DNA from: Tubulanus polymorphus
Lineage: Eukaryota > Nemertea > Palaeonemertea > Tubulaniformes > Tubulanidae
Length of the DNA: 64,000 bases
Direction: 5' to 3'
Assembly: GCF_964204645.1 (NCBI RefSeq)
Contig: NC_134033.1
Coordinates: forward strand, 7,166,231 to 7,230,230
Every line of letters begins with the position of its first letter. The stretch's first letter is position 1. Position numbers and translations under genes: made by a program. This document shows, in pieces, positions 22,081-33,605 of the stretch. The notes under the pieces were generated by a model. The model was given only the letters and a program-made list of their open reading frames with translations, had not been told where the DNA came from and searched no databases.

Positions 22081-23049
22081 AAAGTATCCATCAATATTTT
22101 TTGGTAGGTATACTCCATGGACCACACAAATCAAAGGTGCTAACTTTCAAGAATATCGCTGGTCCTTGAGGTGTCAAGAGCACTAACAAGGAATTCAAAT
22201 GTACTTTGGGGTGGCCATATTGGAAGAATGAGAAATTTGATCTTGAAAAGGTGTTACCAGTGGACTTAACCCATTATACCTATCTAGTTGAGAAGAAATC
22301 TAGAAGAGAAACAAACTAGTAAGACGTCTGCCTTGTTGGCTGCTTTGAAAGAGCGAAAAATTATAATAGAAGGTATGATCCATAGACGTAGCAAAGCATA
22401 ACTAGTAACTTAAGGGAAAGAACATCATTTGTAGTATCTACAGCACTAACAAGATAAAGGACCAATGGTCCAGTGGCTCCCCAAACTAGTGTGAAGTAAA
22501 GAATTTGCCATGCATAGGCTACTAGTACGCAAAAATTCATTTCATTGAAAGTTAGAAAAGAAAAAATATACATGTATCAGAAAGGACTTAATTTTGGTCA
22601 GTGATAACTGACTTTTTAACGAGAATGAAATCTTCGAAAAATTGATTTTGGAAATTTTTGTCTCAACAAATTAATATTCATAATTTCAATACATTCATAG
22701 AATGACATATAAAACAACTAAAACTATGAGTGACCCGGCAAAGTGAGAGCCTGGGTTTTCTTCAGAGGTTTTTCATTATCATACGGCCCAATAAGGACAG
22801 AAGCTCCCAAGTCTATGCAAATTTGAGGCCAGTGCCGGTTACTGACAAAATAAAGTTTATCGACTGACATGGTTGTTAATAATTTCACGATAGGATTGCT
22901 TTAAAGGGGAACTGCAGTCAAAAAATTATAATTGGCCATTCATTTCTACTCTTGTTGTTGTTTAGCATAACACTAGTTGAAATTTCCTAATCAACTTGTA
23001 TACAATAAGTAACGAGACGAGTAGTACTGTATAGGTTAACTATTTATTT

Positions 23050-23092
23050 GACGCACGAGCTTTCGCTTCTAATGAATAGAAGCTTCATCAGG
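23050..23092 (-). ncRNA. Hammerhead ribozyme-like motif in the Penelope-like tail
   Basis: On the minus strand: CTGATGA, stem II with perfect 7-bp arms GCTTCTA/TAGAAGC and loop TTCAT, GAAA, minimal stem III GC-TCGT-GC, then GTC as the cleavage triplet. This is the complete conserved hammerhead core in correct order. Stem I pairing next to the core is weak in this copy. Confidence 0.6.
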
Positions 23093-23300
23093 TGAATGAG
23101 TATAGTCAATAGAAAAACAACAGTATTTATAGGTAGACTGACACTAATTACAGAGAACTGAAACTGAGTGAGAAGAGTAATTACAAATAAATGATGAGTG
23201 ACATGATAATTAATAACTAAGTGAGTGAGTAGATAATCAATTAATTAAGGAACAACAAACTAAAACAAATCAAAGAGAAATAAATCAAAATGAAACTATA

Positions 23301-23830
23301 TCAAAGTAAAATAAACAGATAGTATCTAAGAGCAACGAATAACAAGAAATGGAAGTCCGAGATAAGTCCAGATACAATGAATAACAAACGAAATAACGTT
23401 CTGTAGTGGGACATGAATCCTAGATCGCCATTGAGGCCACGATTAACAGTATCACCGCGTTGAATAAGTTTTTTTTCCATGATTTCGCTCGAATGCTTAT
23501 TAGAAGTGTTCATTTTATGTAACGCGGTCACTTTTAGGTTTCTGATTATGTGGTTCGGAAGATTGAAATGATAGGTTTATCCATTTTCTTGTGTCTGATC
23601 AAATTTGTGACCGTTCAAGCGTTGACGTAATGTTTGTCCAGTTTCTCCGATGTAGATGGTTCCAGGGCACATATCGCATGTGATGGCATAAACAACGTTG
23701 GTGGAGTCGCATGTGTAGGGTCCAGTGACTTTGAGTTGTTGGTTGTTGGCTGCGGTGACGGTCGGTGATGAGTTGATGAGAGGGCAGAGTTGACATCTAG
23801 ATTAGTTGCAGGGGCGCGTGTATTTGTTAT
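23301..23830 (-). pseudogene. Penelope-like GIY-YIG endonuclease domain, C-terminal part, broken
   Basis: The decayed frame reads a Cys-rich finger (CQLCPLI, with a further Cys and an Arg-Cys upstream), then YTCDSTNVVYAITCDMC, then TIYIGETGQTLRQRLNGHK, and after a stop YHFNLPNHIIRNLKVTAL and GDTVNRGLNGDLG. This order (C-finger, NVVY-I-C, YIGET-Q-LR-R-N-H, HF-LP-H, C-terminal N-DLG) is diagnostic of the GIY-YIG endonuclease at the C-terminus of Penelope-like elements, which nicks target DNA for reverse transcription. Stops interrupt the frame at 23802-23804 (TAA) and 23577-23579 (TAA), so the copy is inactive. The 101- and 65-codon frames overlapping 23599-23920 are other-frame shadows. Confidence 0.88.
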
Positions 23831-24869
23831 CTGAGTCTTCTTCAGTGGATAGTTTGCTGCTGATGAGATGCTATGACGAAAAGCGTCTGCTACGTGGAGA
23901 AAATGGCGGCGGCCAAGCATTCTACAAAACCCTCTTTTTTGGATAAAGTATTAGATGAAATGTTTTTTCTGCTGTTGTGAAAATGTATCTATAAAGGTTT
24001 CTAACATATATAGATACAAACATTTTTTCACTGCAGTTCCCCTTTAAGTAGGCAGGCAAGCTTACATCTTCACTCATAATCGTTGATACGCGCAACCTGC
24101 GCCTTGGCACGTGTTATCTATAACAGATACATACACGCAGTGAACATGAGTATAAGGCGATATTGCCTACGCCACTGTTCACGACTGTTTTCAACGCGAA
24201 CGTCCATCACTGTGCAGCGATTTACAAACTAATACAAATAATCAGGCTCCAAAACAGATCGTTAATGCGAACGTCAATTAAATGACTTAAATCAATGATG
24301 ATTAAACAAGTATTCCAGTCGTGTAAATATCAGACTAATCTCTAAAAATTCAATGCTACCATCTGTAAATCAGCCGTGTGGCAAACACAGAAGTAAATTT
24401 CCGCAATTTGAAACCAGAATTTCGTCAGATATCTTGATGCAATGTTACCTTATGCACGGGATTTCAAAACTAGATGAATTGTTGAACACATCGCACACAA
24501 TAAATCATTATATCATACGCCTTGAGTATCAGTATTTTCGCGCTAGAAATGATGAATATGAACCTCTTCAATTGTGCCTCCATTTTGTTTAGCGCCTGCT
24601 GATCCACCTCATTTACATATTCAACGAATGCTATGACGTCATGATGTAGTTCAAACCGGGTCAACACAAATTATATATAACCGAGATTTTGGGCGTTTCG
24701 TCTTTGAAAGCCCATAAATAACGAACAAAGCGTCAGATCTCGACGAGATAAATTTCTTCCCACGCAAATAGCATTGAATTTTCACATGTGTAATTCTTGA
24801 CACTTAAAGATGCTGCATAAAAAATGTGCTCCGATAAATCGAATTTTTGACACTTTTGGTTAATTTCTC

Positions 24870-25165
24870 AAATAAATTGCCCATGTGTGGTGTACCTTGA
24901 AAAGTGTGGTTTACCTTGAAAGCTAGAGGTTGTTTGGAGAAAGGGCATTGCTTCAAAAATCTGAACAATTTGTGACGTCAAAATGCTAGAAGTTTATATT
25001 GTATTTCATCGTTCTTAAAGAATTATTTTGTAGTCAACTAAGACCAAAGATAAACATTTGTTTATGGTCTACGTCCAAAATATCGTAGCGTACAAATTAT
25101 TCAGCCTGTTATCATATCAAACGTGCACGCGCCAAGCAACATTACAGCATCACCATATAGTCATC
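24870..25165. mobile_element. Family A element, copy 5, internally deleted
   Basis: Left end with a doubled GTGTGGTNTACCTTGAAA block, 190 bp of shared interior, then a jump to the CAGCCTGTTATCATATC block found 400 bp further inside copy 1. No 3' end. Confidence 0.7.
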
Positions 25166-25207
25166 ACCAAATGACAATATCTTGAATAATGTCTGACAAA
25201 TGAAAAC

Positions 25208-25916
25208 AAACAAGAGCCCTAAGGGGCACAACCGCTGTTGATTTTTCATGAATGGCAAAAAGTGCAATCTGTCGGTTATATTTCTCAAAATACACTTCCC
25301 GCTCAATATAAATTAAATGGTACAATCATGTTTTCATAAGTAGCACAGACGGGGAAATGGCAGGAACAAAAACCTCAGATCAATCTTTTTCCTTGGTCTT
25401 ATTGATTTGAATGAAATAAAATTGAAATGGATTTGATGTTATATTTGTTCAATTAAGTAAAACTGAATTGGATTTTTAAAATTTTTTTGCAAAATAAAAA
25501 TTTGATTGAATTTGTAATTCGAGCAATGGCTAATTAGCATTACAAGGTCATCCAAATAAAATAAATAGCAAATAAAAATATTTCCCAAAAACCTCTATCT
25601 TAAAATAAAACCCAGCAGTAAAACAATAGACGATACCATAGGTTCAAGTTCTGATTTCTGCGCTAAGCCAACCATAGAGGAGACTTTCCTTTCTGATTGA
25701 AACTGATATTTTTGCGTTCAGATTTTCGCAAAAAACCTCCCATATATTTTAACGAGGCCCTTTTTCAAAATTTAGCTCCCTAGGATTTGGAGAATGAATA
25801 ATGCTTTAATGAATGATTTGTATGAATATATGCTCAGTTGCACAGTCTAAGCACTGGCAACTATATCATCTAAATTCGCTCCATTAGTATAGTAATAGGA
25901 TGGCCTAAAAATGTTG
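25208..25916. mobile_element. Family F hairpin-bounded element, copy 2
   Basis: Starts AACAAGAGCCCTAAGGGGC and ends TAATAGGATGGCCTAAAAA; the interior aligns with 18891-19770. Confidence 0.6.
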
Positions 25917-26034
25917 TGAAAGTATTTCGTGGTTAAAAGAACGCGAATGAAGGTTTTAATTCTACGTTTATAAGTAAAGGATTATGCTTCCTTTTTATTG
26001 AATTTTAGGGGGACACGATTTATGAGTCTAATTA

Positions 26035-26575
26035 CAGGGATGATAACAGGGCATCATTAAAAAGGCAGAAAATTTTAAATCTCGTAATAAAGAAAGCTGA
26101 GGCGTGAAGTTACTGGCGGCGTCAGGGGTCCTCCCCCAGAAAATTTTGATTTTTCACATTGTCTCATCATTTTTCAGCAGTTTTAAGATTGAAATTTCAC
26201 TCAGAGAATCAAACAACATCGTCCAATGTTTTACCATTAACACACTGCTAGTTCCAAGACAAGTCCAGATGCTCATCATCTATTCATTTGCATAAGAAAA
26301 ACACAAGACAAGTCCAGATGCTCATCATCTATTCATTTGCATAAGAAAAACAATGTAGGCGGTGCTACGTTACGGGCCGCAAAAGCTGTTTTTCAGCACT
26401 ACACGCGAGCACACGCATAAAAACGCTTTTATGGTCATACCAATTTATCCTTAAGATGCCATTATCCCCACCACCCCCTCCCCATTTTTTTAAAGGATTT
26501 GCATCGATCTGAGAAATGATAAAAATTGATTGAAAAGGCGGAAATCCGCCGAACGGTGGAATATCATCATCCCTG
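26035..26575. mobile_element. CAGGGATG-family element I3, 541 bp, 6-bp target duplication
   Basis: Ends CAGGGATGATA and its inverted form TATCATCATCCCTG. TAATTA flanks both sides (26029-26034, 26576-26581). It shares the CTCCCCCAGAAAATTT block with element I1. It contains an exact tandem doubling of 49 bp (26255-26352). Confidence 0.88.
26255..26352. repeat. 49-bp exact tandem duplication inside I3
   Basis: CAAGACAAGTCCAGATGCTC... repeats with a 49-bp period at 26255-26303 and 26304-26352 with no visible difference, so the duplication is recent. Confidence 0.85.
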
Positions 26576-26695
26576 TAATTAGTAGCTAAAATGGAAAATT
26601 TTCACTGGTGGTATGAACAATTCCGCAATAGGTTATTTTATTAATTGGAATGTCAATTCTGGAATAGTTTGTCAGTCGCATGAGTTGCTGCTTAC

Positions 26696-26842
26696 ATAGT
26701 TGATGATGCTAAATTAGTGTCTTCATGTTTCAACTTTCCATCGAGCGCGAGGCCACGTTTGTCTCTATTATTCAACAGCAGTGGAGTCAAATAGTAGACT
26801 TTACAGAAACCTTGAGTGCTCGGCTGTATTGGAAATCCTTCC
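26696..26842 (-). CDS. ARRB: Beta-arrestin exon (C-domain with lariat/gate loop)
   Basis: 147-nt exon, acceptor TTTTTCTAG before 26842 and donor AT|GTAAGC after 26696. It encodes [20 protein letters not shown] then [10 protein letters not shown] and [18 protein letters not shown], the most conserved arrestin signature. The Asp in ALDGK and the Asp in HEDTN correspond to polar-core residues (D290, D297) in the gate loop that hold the C-tail Arg in the inactive state and sense receptor phosphates. The leading G completes GA|G (Glu) with either alternative upstream exon; the trailing AT joins A of the next exon as Ile. The ATG-initiated frame extending to 26892 is read-through into the intron. 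Confidence 0.98.
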
Positions 26843-27749
26843 CTAGAAAAACAAAAACATTCATGGACATGAGATATCAAACAAACAGCCAATCACATTG
26901 CCTAATTTACAGATTTTTCAGTGCTTACAATATCATTGCATTCTAATTCATAGATCCTGTCCCATGTGATTAATGTGTGTTGTGATTAATGTATATCATG
27001 ATATATCTAATTCCATTGAACGTTCTCAGGTTAACACATACTTACTCTTAAGATAAATCTAAACTGATAGAAAACAAGAATACATTGGATGATAAAACTT
27101 TGAGCAACTCAGCGATCGTGCTTAAAATTGCAAACTGGTGTACAAATTTTAATTTTAAAACTGAGAATTTATTCATTAAAAAAACATAAATATAAAATAC
27201 ATGACGTTTTGATTCAAATTTTATAATTTGTACATAGTGGGTTTTTATCTTATCATCTGTTCACCACGTTTGAGTGTGGTTATTGTAGTATACAGTGAGT
27301 GTTAAGAACGCTTTACGATGCACCAGCAATTGTGTACTGCACCACTTCGCAAACAAGCCTGTTTTGTTATAATACTACCAATTAGGCCTGTGCCTAATCC
27401 TATTAAGTAGTCGTTGGAACTACCCGCCTCAGCATAATTGAAGAAACTCACGCCAGTTACGGTACCTTTTCTAAGCCTACAGCGAGGAGTTTGGCCTTTT
27501 TAACGAAGTTGAAAAAGATGGACCACAAATTATTTGTTTTGACCTGCGACTTTAAGGTATGATTTAATTGATATGAGTATCAAATCTTAATTAGTTTCTG
27601 AAACTCAAGCTGTACGTACTATGGCGTACTTGACTACAACTAAAACTTCAGTGGGATATGGCTTCATTGAGTCACAATGATGGTTTGAACAGATCAACGC
27701 TGACACGGTGCCCATTCATAGATAAACTGCATCAATTTTTAGACCAAGA
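26843..27749. other. Beta-arrestin intron, unique AT-rich sequence
   Basis: No gene, RNA or element end was recognised. Confidence 0.4.
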
Positions 27750-28805
27750 ATCACGGAAATCCATCTAGAATTACAGGCTAAATCTATTTGATAGCCAATG
27801 ACATAAATTTCAATAGGGTTTGACATTTCATCTCACTCAATCCTCACACCAAGTTTTATGGTAATTTATAAACAAGAAACGAAATTCTTAGTATGGACTT
27901 ACCTAAATTGACATGAGTGTATGTTTAATCAGCATCAAAATTTAACATTGGTGCTGTAGAGATTTAAGAAGAACAAATGAAAAAGAGTGATAACTATTGG
28001 ATTGAATTCAAATGATGGGAGAAAATTGACTTTTTACGGACAATTACATCGACAATAATGACGGAAAATATCAAGAAAAAATGTCTTTTCTCAAATTATA
28101 AATGGAAACGCATGAAGTTTTGGCAGAATTTCAGAGAATCCGTGCTCCAAGTAATCAAAAATGCCTAAGTTGTCCCCCTTGATTGAATACAGAAGTTTTC
28201 ATGAAAATCTGTCTATTGATACGATCTCCATCACATACAACAGCATGACGATTCATCATGAATATAAATGGTAGCTAGTTCCCCACTCACTCAAATAGAT
28301 ACTCTCCACATTCATGGTGTGAATATTTCTATACACTGTGTACAAAGTTTGTTAGACAATTTATTTTCGTAAATTGAACAATTTCCAAGTTCCCAATTTT
28401 ACTGCCCTTCTATTAAATTCACTGCTTTTCACGGCCAGCCGCGACGAACCCTGGCAGTTGAATAATTTGCAGTTTCCAGGAAAACTTAAGCGCATGGCCT
28501 TGTTAATAACTAGGCCACGAGCTTTTCATATACATGCGCAGATCAATACACCACATAGCAGCGAGTCTGTAACGAGCACTTGTTTGAAGCATAAATATAC
28601 GTAAAAATGCATGTGTTCTCCTGAGACGAAAAGTAGTTCCAACAACAAATAAATAACTAAATTGATGAATAAGCAACCGATTCCGATGAAATTCAATAGG
28701 GTTAGAGCTTTTATTACTGCATTGAATGTTTTAAAGGTTATGAAGAGAAACTTAGCCTCGTTTGGACGTTATTTTGTACCAAAGGAAGAAAGTTTTATGC
28801 ACCAC
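27750..28805. repeat. Family D dispersed element, ~1 kb copy
   Basis: Left part carries one diverged C-type unit (AGAATTACAGGCT near 27768, CTCAATCCTCACACCAAGTTTTATG). The middle (28190-28310: TTTTCATGAAAATCTGTC...ACACAACAGCATGAC-like) aligns with 58840-58970. The right part (28570-28800) aligns with 15080-15280. The frames at 28374-28604 and 28662-28856 lie inside it and are not genes. Confidence 0.65.
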
Positions 28806-31424
28806 CATAGTATATACATGAAGATGTCACTTTTTCGTACCGTAGCTATTTTGTAACTCTGTAGCTTATTTGCGCATAGGTTCCAATATTTGCTGTTAGG
28901 TGTCGTCTTAAGCACTTTTCCCCACCCTTGCAATTAGTTTTTGTTGCATATTTTTCAATTGCAAAATACCAGGATTTTCACATAATTTTTCCAGATTTTT
29001 TCTCGTCAAACTCACTCTGACAAGTACAATAACAAAAGCAGTGGCAATTTACTGATCACTATCTGGAAAATTTGAAATGTGAAATAAGACTTTTTAGATT
29101 TTAACAGAGCTTGTATAAATCTAGCTCCAGTTTATGCATAGAATAGATCAAAATATTTTTACCAACACGTTATTGGATTTTTCAAACTTCTTCATAATTT
29201 TTCAATTAGACATGTATTTTGAATCTGACCCCTGAAATATATTAAGGCCATTGAATTTTTTTCATGGATGAATGGATGTCTAAGAATTTCTCACAGATAG
29301 GAAGAAAGTATTTCGTGATTTCAAAGGTATCGTTGGACTCATACGTGTGATAAGTAATTGTGATGAAGTACTGTCGTCGATCAGACTGTATGGGCCATTT
29401 ACATTTGGCAACATTAATTTAATGCGGCATAAAATTGAAATCAATCTACAGAACAAAAAAAAATATATATATATCAAAGTTTTCTCTCCTATCATTTATA
29501 TAAAACTCTTGCACTAAGAATGAAAGATACAGCCAAAACGTTTCCATGGCGATACCTAACGGTGAACTCTGGAAGAAGCAACCAAATTAGCTACAATGTT
29601 ACAGAATAGCTACCTAGCTTTAAAGATACACCTTTGGGAATATACTACAGTGAAACAATTATCCTACTTCCGATCAATGGTCTTGTTTTTTGCATGAATC
29701 GCTTCCCATAGTATATCAAGAATCATCGAAATCAACTATAACAATAAAATGGCAAAATTCCTACATTTCAACATGTTTTTATCTAATAAGGGAAACTAGC
29801 AGAAAACACTAATAATCAACTCAAATGGGCCAGTCGCTCAAAAGGTAGGATACAACATGCCTGATGTGTCTGTACATGTATATCTAATTTCATCGAAAAC
29901 ACCAATAACAATCATTATTGATACATATTAATATGTTTTACGTATATAAAATGGGAAACTAGCAGAAACGGGAAACTGGCAGAAACAAGAATAGTCACCT
30001 CGAATGGGCTAGTTGCTCAAAAGTTAACCGCTAGTTGCTATACCTTTCAATATAATTCTTTAGTGGATCCATTTAACCATTGGTTAACCATTGGCTCAAT
30101 TTAGCTTATTTTTGAGCAACCGGCTCCTGATTAATCAATCATTTTCGAGTAAGACATTCTATTTTAGTCACATTCATTGAACATGCTTTGAATTATAATA
30201 ACATTCAAAATTGGTTATGATATGAACAACAATGTTATGATATGTACATATTTTCAATAGACATAATGAAATCACTCTAAATATAAAAGCTTAACTTAAA
30301 TCATCATGTAATAAAAGTTAGAAGATTAAGCTAGCATTGCTCGAGAGGATTGGCAGTTCATACACCACAAGGATGGCCAAGGAAAGTCCCAGTATAAGGG
30401 CCAGTCAAACCCGCATATGCTAAATTACCAATGAGAGGTATTTGTAGAAATCTGCTCAGTGACTTTTTCATATCTGAGAAATTATGAAAAATCTTTAACA
30501 GCTTTCAATCTGGAAATAAGCTTTTTCTAATTGTTAGATTAATAAAGGGGCAGAAAGAAGTTCCATACAGCCTTGTACTGGATCCTCCTCACAAGAGAAA
30601 TTGCCTCTACCGATTTGGCAACAAAGATGCTAGGATTATACTAAAAGATATGTAAATGACTGGAAAGTAAATCTTTATGTGACTGATCCAAATACATAAG
30701 CAAATCACCAGATTATCTTGTGTTGAGATATATTCAATAATTAAGCCTAACAAGTCCTACACCCTATTTAGCCAATTAATTAATTGTCACAATTTGTTGA
30801 AAATTATTTGGGTTTCAACATGAATCTCTTATTGGTGTCAGATTTAACACAGGAAATTGACAAACGCCTCACTGAGCCAGAAATTCTTAGCATGTGCGCA
30901 GGATTGGCTTGGTTAGGTAGGGGCAGGATCATGATGCTAAGTGTGAAGAATGATATGGTTAAAAAAGAAAAACAAGAACAAACAGACGAGTAAATGAATG
31001 ATAAAGAGAACTTGCCTGTTGCTGCTACTGATAGTGAGAAAAAAACAGATACAAATACATCAAAACAATATAGCATCATCATATTATAGCACAGATACAC
31101 AGAGGAAAACTGTTCACACGTCAATTGACATCTAGATCAGATGCCCATTTCATATCGAACATATCCCAGTTTTCTCCTCAAACAATAAACAATAAACAAT
31201 TTATTTTTATTTTTTAGATATCAGGGTTTCCTTTAAGGATTCTTAAACACATACCAGGAAAATGTTTTGATGAATATCAACTTAGAAATTCAGGTTTAAT
31301 ATATGTCAATTGAGTAAACCCCAAGGTTAAATTCAACAATAACCTCAATTTGGACAATAATCTCCAGTGTCACAGGTCAACGGCAAAGATTTTTCACATA
31401 CAATTCCATCACAGATTGCCCGAG
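28806..31424. other. Beta-arrestin intron; local ~160-bp duplication at 29788-30020
   Basis: GGGAAACTAGCAGAAA...TCAAATGGGCCAGTCGCTCAAAAG (29788) recurs diverged at 29951-30020. An open stretch at 30784-30993 (plus) has plausible composition but no recognisable domain or clean splice sites. Otherwise nothing. Confidence 0.4.
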
Positions 31425-31639
31425 ATTAATACCAGGGGTCCAGGGACACCATGCCCCCTTGGAAGGTGGTTTCAAATACCACAATCTAACAATTTCAAAT
31501 GCCCCCAGGTGATCATAAAAAAACCAATGACCTTGAAACTCGCCAAAATCATAGAGCATGCCACGAGCTATAAGCAATTGACTGTGATAAAAAAAATATA
31601 CCTAGGTACCAATAAGATATGGAAATACTAAACCATTCT

Positions 31640-32110
31640 ACTATTGAACGCCCCTGGTGACCATATGTAAAACCTAATGACCTTGAAACTCACCACAATC
31701 ATAGAAAATGTCATGAGCTACAACTTTGCAATTGATTGTGGTAACAAAATATGCATAGGTACCAATATGATGTAGAAATATGTAGTTATTATATTATTCA
31801 ATGCCCCTGCCGGCCATATGCAAAAACCAATCACCTTGAAACTCACCACAATCATGAACATGTTATGAGCCACAAATTTGCAATTAATGGTGGTAACAAA
31901 ATTTGTTTAGGTACTAACATAATGTGGAAATACTAAGTAATTCTATCATTCAACGCCCCCTGGTGATAATATGCCAAAATCAATGACATTGAAACTCACA
32001 ACAATAATAAAACATGTCATGAGCTAAAACTTTGCAATTGATTGTGGTTACAAAATCTGCTTAGGTACCAATATAAATAGACAAATTATATATCATTCGA
32101 TATTTAACTT
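31640..32110. repeat. Tandem ~150-bp units of family B
   Basis: Units beginning CAACGCCCCTGGTGACCATA and containing AATGACCTTGAAACTCACCA and GCAATTGATTGTGGTAACAA start near 31646, 31800, 31951 and 32106, a spacing of about 150-155 bp. A partial unit precedes at ~31490. Confidence 0.8.
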
Positions 32111-32759
32111 CCCCTAGTGGCAAGAACAAAGAATTAGGTGATTCCAATTCCATGTGAGGAGATGTATCTCATGACAGTGCTAATAACAGCCTATCAGTCA
32201 AAACCTCTTGATATTTTCCTAAAAAAAAAAACGTTTTACCACCTATAGATGAATACTGATGACACTAAGATGACCGCCAATTGCTGATCAAAAATACCTG
32301 TCTGATGTATTAAAAATCCCTTTCCATAGAATACCCATCACAAATTTAAATGAAAAATAGCAATCCATTAAGAAGCTACAGGACTCAAAATTCGGACCAA
32401 AATTGACATTTTCGGGCAAAAAACAGGTCACAGGACAGCCATCTTGTGTACAATCGCCCAAATTTTTCACATGCTAATGGGCCCTAGGGGGATGCAATTA
32501 TATACAAAAGATTTAGGAAATTGATCCAAGCGTCTTCAGAATTTCCCTCGAAAAATGTTTGAAAAGTGCTGATTTCGGCGAACAACAATGGCTGCCAGGC
32601 GGCCATCTTGATTCTGACCAGTTTTAGGGCTGAGGTGTGTCTAGGATAGATTACGTGTGCAAACCAAATATCAAGGCATTACATTGAAGCTTCTTAAAAC
32701 TTCCCAAAATAACTGGATTCCGTCTATGGACGGACAACGGACGAAAAGTGAACGCAATA

Positions 32760-33576
32760 CGGGATATCGACAAATTCAAGTTCTGGAATTTCTGGTTTGA
32801 TGGCGCTAGTCAGAACCGGAAATTGGACCCTAAATCCACCATGTTTTAGTTCATTTGCAATAAAGATCTCTCGCTTCAGGTTTTTGATGAGCGTTTTTTT
32901 ACTTACTATGTATCGTCATGATAAATCCTTCCAATGTGATATTTTACCGTTATGTTGGATTCGATAAAACCTCACTACAAAGGCTAGAAATCACTATAAA
33001 TGTCCTAAAATCATCGAAAACATTTTGTGACAGCTGACGATGTAAAGACTGGTTGCCAGGTATCACATGGTGGCAGCACATGACGACCCAATTTTTGATT
33101 GTCGGTTCGAGTCCTGATACTTTTCATATTTTTATTATGGATCTACGATTGCATTCCTTCAAAAATCAATTTTATTTCTTAATATTATTTCGTATTTATC
33201 AGTGTAGTCAGCAATAAATTCACCTTAGAGTCTTGAAGTGAACAACGAAGTGATGACACCCGGCACCAGTCTTTACTTTCGTTTGCTGCTTCGAACGTCA
33301 TCGCTAAATTTGTGATTATTGGTAATTTTTTGACATTTTAAGCAATCTTTAGCGTTTGAAGTTTTCTTTTATCGAACCCAATACATTGCCAGGATATCAT
33401 ACTTAAAGGATTACGTGTGACGATGTATAGTAAGTAAAATATCTCTAACTAAAAGCTTGATCCGCGAGATTTTTATTGCAAATGAACTAGAAAATGCCAG
33501 ATTTAGGTTACAATTTCCGGTTCTGACTAGCGCCATCAAACGAGAAATTCCAGAACTTGAATTTGTCGATATCCAG
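32760..33576. mobile_element. Long-TIR (foldback) element, 817 bp, probable TA insertion
   Basis: The first and last ~70 bp (GGATATCGACAAATTCAAG ... GGCGCTAGTCAGAACCGG) are inverted copies with very few mismatches, and weaker inverted similarity continues for ~250 bp. The family B copy at 54400 shows this site without the insert (GCAATAGCCCGC). TA occurs on both sides (32758-32759, 33577-33578). The ~300-bp core includes a Pol III B-box sequence. No transposase. Confidence 0.82.
33060..33120 (+). other. tRNA-like / Pol III B-box sequence in the core of the long-TIR element
   Basis: GGTTCGAGTCC (~33102-33112) is an exact B-box consensus, about 35-40 bp after TGGTGGCAGCACATGACGA, which loosely resembles an A box. 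The T-stem pairs poorly, so this is not a functional tRNA; a tRNA-derived SINE relic is possible. Confidence 0.35.
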
Positions 33577-33605
33577 TATTGCCTGCTGGGACTAAAGTCC
33601 CAAGT

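Larger units (their letters stand above)
23000..23930 (-). mobile_element. Penelope-like retroelement fragment nested in the TTAA element
   Basis: Carries the 3' coding end of a Penelope-like element on the minus strand, followed by its non-coding tail with a hammerhead-like motif. The reverse transcriptase part is missing, as expected for a 5'-truncated copy. Confidence 0.8.
22905..24043. mobile_element. TTAA-specific DNA transposon remnant (Kolobok/piggyBac-like), 1.14 kb
   Basis: Inverted ends AGGGGAACTGCAGT plus a run of A, flanked by TTAA at 22901-22904 and 24044-24047. Family E copies elsewhere have a single TTAA at this position (GATTGCTTTAAGTAG), so the insertion is certain. Most of its interior is a Penelope-like fragment, and it has no transposase of its own. 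Confidence 0.88.
22450..24860. repeat. Family E dispersed repeat, copy 1, interrupted at 22901
   Basis: Starts with the self-pairing AAAGGACCAATGGTCC block. Aligns with 60446-61740 and partly with 49180-49660 and 59870-60010, sharing GTGCCGGTTACTGAC and TTTATCGACTGACATG. It is interrupted by the TTAA element at 22905-24043, and the uninterrupted form is visible at ~60905-60920. Confidence 0.75.
31425..33605. mobile_element. Family B element with central tandem array and 3' hairpin, copy 1
   Basis: 5' end GGGGTCCAGGGACACCATGC, then ~150-bp tandem units (31640-32110), a unique part containing GGCCATCTTGATTCTGA and GACGGACAACGGACGAAAAG, and a 3' terminus with a GGGACTAAAGTCCC hairpin followed by AAGTGGGCTAAAAA. 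The same order occurs at 53405-54437. Hairpin-ended, TIR-less architecture with an internal minisatellite resembles HINE/Helentron-type elements (inference). A foreign 817-bp element interrupts it at 32760-33576. Confidence 0.7.

Noticed and set aside
23599-23920. 101- and 65-codon frames
   Set aside because: Out-of-frame shadows of the broken GIY-YIG domain.
30540-30630. Minus-strand peptide containing SLVRRIQY, considered as the preceding arrestin exon (RLVIRKVQY)
   Set aside because: Wrong position in the gene order (downstream of 57226), no matching phase or splice sites, and similarity stops after eight residues.
30784-31124. Open frames on both strands
   Set aside because: Plausible composition but no domain, no clean splice sites, and strands contradict each other.
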